This document shows positions 33,409 through 36,122 of a DNA stretch of 36,122 nt, piece after piece; position 1 is the first letter of the stretch, and each line of letters starts with the position of its first letter. A program made the translations under genes and the position numbers. Under the pieces are notes generated by a model. The model was not told where the DNA came from and searched no databases. It saw nothing but the letters and a program-made list of their open reading frames with translations. This DNA is from Myxococcales bacterium. GTDB lineage: Bacteria; Myxococcota_A; Bradymonadia; Bradymonadales; Bradymonadaceae. Where the stretch lies: assembly GCA_007135085.1 (NCBI GenBank), contig SLJM01000388.1, positions 1 to 36,122 of the forward strand, given 5' to 3'.

Positions 33409-34176
33409 GTGCGACCATCCTCCCCTGCGGCCATCACCTTGATGGCGACGGCGGCCCTCCTGTCTGCGGGCTGCCTGTCCACGTCGGTCATGGATACGGC
33501 CCAATCGCTGCCTGCCGGCGATCGGGCCGTGACCTCCGGGTTCGCCGGCGGCCTCACCAACGGCAACACCCTGTCCTACGGCCACCCCGGCTCCCCGGAC
33601 AGCACTCACGACGCCTATCCGGGCTATGAATACGCCCTGGAGTGGATGACCCGTTATAGCTACGGGCTGGGAAACGGGCTGCAAGCCGATCTGGAGCTGA
33701 CCGCCCCCATGCCGATTTTAGGCATCGGCCTGGGATTTCAACTCAAGTGGGAGTTGCCTCTTCGCCGGCGAGAGCGCTTCGCACTGGCGCTGACCGCAGG
33801 CGGCGGCGCTAATTTCGGCGGCTATGGAGGAGGCGGACAATCCATTTTCGTGGGTATGGCCGGCACCGACGCCGGGCTTATCGCCAGCTTTCACGCCGGT
33901 CGCCACTTTGCGATCTATGCCGCCCCGCGAGCACGAATGGACGTGGTCTACCATCGACAGAATATCGGCAGCGATCCGGCCAGCGCCACCGCACGAGGTA
34001 TCTCCTATAGTGGCGCCCTGGGCATAATGCGCGGTCAAGCCGACCAAAAAGATCGGTTCCTGGAGGTCGTCTTCCTCCACAGTCCTCAGACACTCCCCGA
34101 AATGGACCACGGCTGGCGAATTATGCTCGGCGTCGGCCTGCGCAGTCAGGAATTGACCGACTTTCTGCCCTGGTAG
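33409..34176 (+). CDS. Small lipoprotein, probable beta-barrel-like
   Basis: A 255-residue protein. A GTG start at 33409 lies four bases after the stop of the HMA gene, suggesting translational coupling; ATG at 33442 is an alternative but would truncate the signal peptide. The signal peptide ends LLSAGC (Cys22). The mature part is rich in alternating Gly/aromatic strands (LQADLELTAPMPILGIGLGFQLKW and FALALTAGGGANFGGYGGGG-type patterns, shown here in part), resembling outer-membrane beta-barrel or opacity-like proteins, but no family is recognised. Its pairing with a metal-binding lipoprotein suggests a joint envelope role; this is inference. Confidence 0.75.
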   Translation: MRPSSPAAITLMATAALLSAGCLSTSVMDTAQSLPAGDRAVTSGFAGGLTNGNTLSYGHPGSPDSTHDAYPGYEYALEWMTRYSYGLGNGLQADLELTAPMPILGIGLGFQLKWELPLRRRERFALALTAGGGANFGGYGGGGQSIFVGMAGTDAGLIASFHAGRHFAIYAAPRARMDVVYHRQNIGSDPASATARGISYSGALGIMRGQADQKDRFLEVVFLHSPQTLPEMDHGWRIMLGVGLRSQELTDFLPW

Positions 34177-34241
34177 AGCCGAACGAAAAACTACCCCCCG
34201 TTTTCCCCCCGAATTAATATCAGAAATCCAGGCGTCCTTGG

Positions 34242-34259
34242 ATACCCCGAAAGGGGTAT
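34242..34259. other. Perfect 7-bp hairpin with GAAA loop
   Basis: ATACCCC-GAAA-GGGGTAT is a perfect stem capped by a GNRA tetraloop, in the 282-bp gap before the membrane-protein gene. No T-run follows, so it is not an intrinsic terminator. It could be an RNA structure in a 3' UTR. Confidence 0.5.
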
Positions 34260-34389
34260 ATCGACCGCCAACGAGGTTTACGCCTGCTGTCCACGAAGTT
34301 GACAGTTTGAGGGCATCCCTCTGCCCAACAAACACCTCAAAAACCGCTAACTCATTGATTTACCTACACTTCCTATCGCAACCAAACGC

Positions 34390-34405
34390 TGGCACAGACC
34401 TTGAA
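34390..34405 (+). promoter_or_regulatory. -24/-12-like element before membrane-protein genes
   Basis: TGGCACAGACCTTGAA has the full TGGCAC -24 box and correct 5-bp spacing to TTG, but GA replaces the -12 GC. The predicted start would be near 34416, 43 bp before the ATG at 34459. It is a weaker case than 30676-30691 because the -12 GC is not kept. Confidence 0.35.
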
Positions 34406-34458
34406 AAATCTCCCTGGCGAATCAACTGACTGTATTCCCATTGCCAAGGAGAAAAATA

Positions 34459-35067
34459 ATGAGCCCTACCGAATCGATTCGAACCTCAATCAGTGAAGTG
34501 GGCCAGGCCGTGCGCCGTCCCGAGGAGTTGGCCCGGCGCTGGAAAGAGCGCGGCACAAACGGAGAGGTCGCCCCGCCGCCTGCGGTCTTCGCTGTACTCC
34601 TGTTTACGGCGGTCATCGGCACCGCTTCCTACGGCCTGTTCATGCACCTTCACCGGGGGCTTGCAGGCATGGGCGAAGGGGCGCTGCTCTTTCCCCTGGC
34701 CGCCGGGATGGCCTGGGTTCTGGCCTTTCCCGCCCTCTATATCATCAACACCATTTTGGGCTCACGCCTCGACTTTTCGACCACCGCCCTGGCGGCGACC
34801 ATCACCGTGGCCTTCGGGGCCACGGCCATGCTGGCCAGCATCCCCATCACCTGGTTTTTCACCCTGGCCCTGCCCTTTACGGCCATTCGCTGGACGGTCA
34901 ACTTCATCGTCTTCGCCGGCGTGGGCATCTGCATGAGCGACGTCTTTTTGCGGGTCATGAAGGCCGTCGAGCCCACCCGATCGCAGGGCTACGCCTTCGT
35001 CTGGCTCATGCTTCTGAGCGCCATCGGCGTCCAGCTCTTCTGGCTGCTCGGCCTCTTTAACTTCTAA
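34459..35067 (+). CDS. Five-helix membrane protein, unknown
   Basis: A 202-residue integral membrane protein. A hydrophilic N-terminus of about 45 residues (RRPEELARRWKERG) precedes about five hydrophobic helices (near residues 43-65, 75-100, 105-130, 140-160 and 178-200). The layout resembles Yip1-like membrane proteins, but no diagnostic motif was recognised. The ATG at 34459 is chosen because AAGGAG stands 8 bases upstream; the frame begins earlier at a TTG. It is followed by heptamer repeat copy C and by a second five-helix protein of similar plan, so the two may function together. Confidence 0.75.
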   Translation: MSPTESIRTSISEVGQAVRRPEELARRWKERGTNGEVAPPPAVFAVLLFTAVIGTASYGLFMHLHRGLAGMGEGALLFPLAAGMAWVLAFPALYIINTILGSRLDFSTTALAATITVAFGATAMLASIPITWFFTLALPFTAIRWTVNFIVFAGVGICMSDVFLRVMKAVEPTRSQGYAFVWLMLLSAIGVQLFWLLGLFNF

Positions 35068-35068
35068 C

Positions 35069-35109
35069 GTCTGAGTCCTGGGTCCTGGGTCTTGAACTGC
35101 GCCCTGCGG
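35069..35109 (+). repeat. Heptamer repeat copy C
   Basis: A shortened first unit (GTCTGA), two GTCCTGG, one GTCTTGA and the tail ACTGCGCCCTGCGG. It starts one base after the stop codon of the membrane-protein gene (TAA 35065-35067). Confidence 0.85.
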
Positions 35110-35205
35110 AGATCACGACAACCGCTCCAGACTGAGCCACCGCTAACGACGACTGTGCATCACGAACAACTGCTCAATCAACAAATCAAAAAAAAGGAGA
35201 CACCA

Positions 35206-35931
35206 ATGGAAGCCACGCTCGACCAATTCGAAACCACCGCCGAATCCACGGCGTCCCCGAAAGAGACAATGGGCTTCTTCGACGCCATGCTGCGCGACGA
35301 CGAGGTCATCGACGATATGGTCTGCGACACCACCAACCTGACCGGGACCATCCAGCGCCTGCTGGCCATCGCCACGGCGGGCCTGCTCTTATACGGCCTG
35401 GCGCTGGGCACGATCTTGCAGATGGCCCAATCCATGGAGATCCTGGGCTTCGCCGTCACGGGCACGCCGATCATCTGGATGCCCCTGACCCTGGCGGGGG
35501 CATTCCTGCTGGCCATCGCCATCTGTCTTCCCAGCTTTTATTTCTACACCCAGCTCTCCGGTCTGGACGCCTCATTTCGAATGATCACCGCCCAATCGCT
35601 GCGCGTACAGGCGCGCACGTCGTTGGTCCTGCTCGGCGTCCTGCCCTTTTATCTGGCCTGGGGCCTGTCCACCTTTCTGGGCTTCGAACTACTGGCCACG
35701 GAGATTGAATTCGTCATCTTCGCCGGGTTCATCCTGCCCTTTAGCATCGGGCTCGTGGGCCTGGCCTCGGTCTACGCCAGCTTTCGCCGCCTCGTCAAAA
35801 GACTGCCCATCACCCACCCCAGGAGGGGAAATATCATGCTCCGCCTCGTGCTGTGCTGGGGAGCGGTGATGATCGCCGTGACGCCAGTGGCCATGTTTCG
35901 CATCGGCGAATATCTGTCGACGGTGATCTAA
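35206..35931 (+). CDS. Five-helix membrane protein, unknown
   Basis: A 241-residue integral membrane protein. A hydrophilic acidic N-terminus of about 55 residues precedes about five helices (near 58-80, 92-120, 137-160, 168-195 and 212-235). It has the same plan as the preceding protein and contains the aromatic segment LPSFYFYTQLSG after the second helix. No family is recognised with confidence. The ATG at 35206 has AAGGAG about 7 bases upstream; the longer frame from 35092 runs through the heptamer repeat and is not credible. It is flanked on both sides by heptamer repeat copies (C before, D after), as if repeat and gene alternate. Confidence 0.75.
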   Translation: MEATLDQFETTAESTASPKETMGFFDAMLRDDEVIDDMVCDTTNLTGTIQRLLAIATAGLLLYGLALGTILQMAQSMEILGFAVTGTPIIWMPLTLAGAFLLAIAICLPSFYFYTQLSGLDASFRMITAQSLRVQARTSLVLLGVLPFYLAWGLSTFLGFELLATEIEFVIFAGFILPFSIGLVGLASVYASFRRLVKRLPITHPRRGNIMLRLVLCWGAVMIAVTPVAMFRIGEYLSTVI

Positions 35932-35937
35932 AAACTC

Positions 35938-35986
35938 GTCCTGGGTCCTGGGTCCTGGGTCCTGGGTCTTGAACTGCGCCCTGCGG
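35938..35986 (+). repeat. Heptamer repeat copy D
   Basis: Four consecutive GTCCTGG units, one GTCTTGA and the tail ACTGCGCCCTGCGG. It starts six bases after the TAA at 35929-35931. It has two more GTCCTGG units than copy C, so unit number is variable. Confidence 0.9.
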
Positions 35987-36026
35987 CGACCTCGACATCT
36001 GGTACTAATCACAAGGAGCTTCAACC

Positions 36027-36122
36027 ATGGGAATCTTCGAAACGACCATTATCTACGGCTTGTTGGGCTTTGTCGTCGCCGCCGCGGCGGTATTGTCGCA
36101 GCCCTCAAAACGAGCCTTCGCC
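36027..36122 (+). CDS. Membrane protein, N-terminus only (runs off window)
   Basis: The first 32 codons of an open frame cut by the window end. It starts MGIFETTIIYGLLGFVVAAA, with one hydrophobic segment from about residue 8 to 23 and then a basic residue. AAGGAG lies 8 bases before the ATG. It follows the five-helix protein gene and repeat copy D on the same strand, probably in the same operon. The product cannot be identified. Confidence 0.7.
   Translation, partial: MGIFETTIIYGLLGFVVAAAAVLSQPSKRAFA

Overview
The window looks like chromosomal DNA from a GC-rich Gram-negative bacterium of the Myxococcota/Bradymonadales type (the former deltaproteobacteria). This placement is inference. It rests on two large Cys-rich lipoproteins with short four-Cys repeats, a propeller-like Cys-rich lipoprotein, a Hanks-type Ser/Thr kinase fused to another domain, many lipobox signal peptides, and long antisense open frames caused by codon bias. 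No rRNA, tRNA, CRISPR array, phage module or transposase was found.

Layout, left to right. (1) 1-377: repeats and no credible gene. (2) 378-2681, minus strand: a membrane-anchored transglutaminase-like protein and a Cys-rich lipoprotein. (3) 2957-5845, plus strand: a 962-residue lipoprotein, followed by a good intrinsic terminator. (4) 5983-9102, plus: an APC-type permease with two C-terminal universal stress domains, then a DUF2231-like membrane protein. (5) 9110-21084, minus: a tandem pair of giant alpha-2-macroglobulin lipoproteins, the promoter-proximal one with an intact CxEQ thioester motif and the distal one without it. (6) 21085-21775: a gene-free region dominated by a 481-bp imperfect palindrome with 46-bp inverted ends. 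(7) 21776-23308, minus: a second Cys-rich lipoprotein. (8) 23576-25383: a Cys/Met-metabolism PLP enzyme divergent from its probable Lrp/AsnC regulator. (9) 25423-26824: an SDR oxidoreductase divergent from a small helical protein of unknown function. (10) 27005-30448: a P2-type cation ATPase convergent with a class I methyltransferase. (11) 30741-36122, plus: a Ser/Thr kinase fused to a flavodiiron/ODP-type metallo-beta-lactamase domain, a lipoprotein with a heavy-metal-associated domain, a small beta-rich lipoprotein, two five-helix membrane proteins and the start of a further membrane protein.

The most unusual object is the kinase-ODP fusion at 30741-32831. It joins a cytoplasmic signalling kinase to a probable diiron oxygen- or NO-binding domain. 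Its upstream region carries a -24/-12 (sigma-54-like) element and two identically built dyads two helical turns apart, about 80 and 100 bp upstream of the predicted start, where an enhancer-binding activator would be expected. Other items of interest are the thioester-plus/thioester-minus macroglobulin pair, the 481-bp palindrome with a solo arm elsewhere, and a dispersed repeat built of variable numbers of GTCCTGG-type heptamers that sits directly after stop codons.

All functions are read from sequence motifs; no database search was possible. Coordinates of motifs were counted by hand and may be off by a base.
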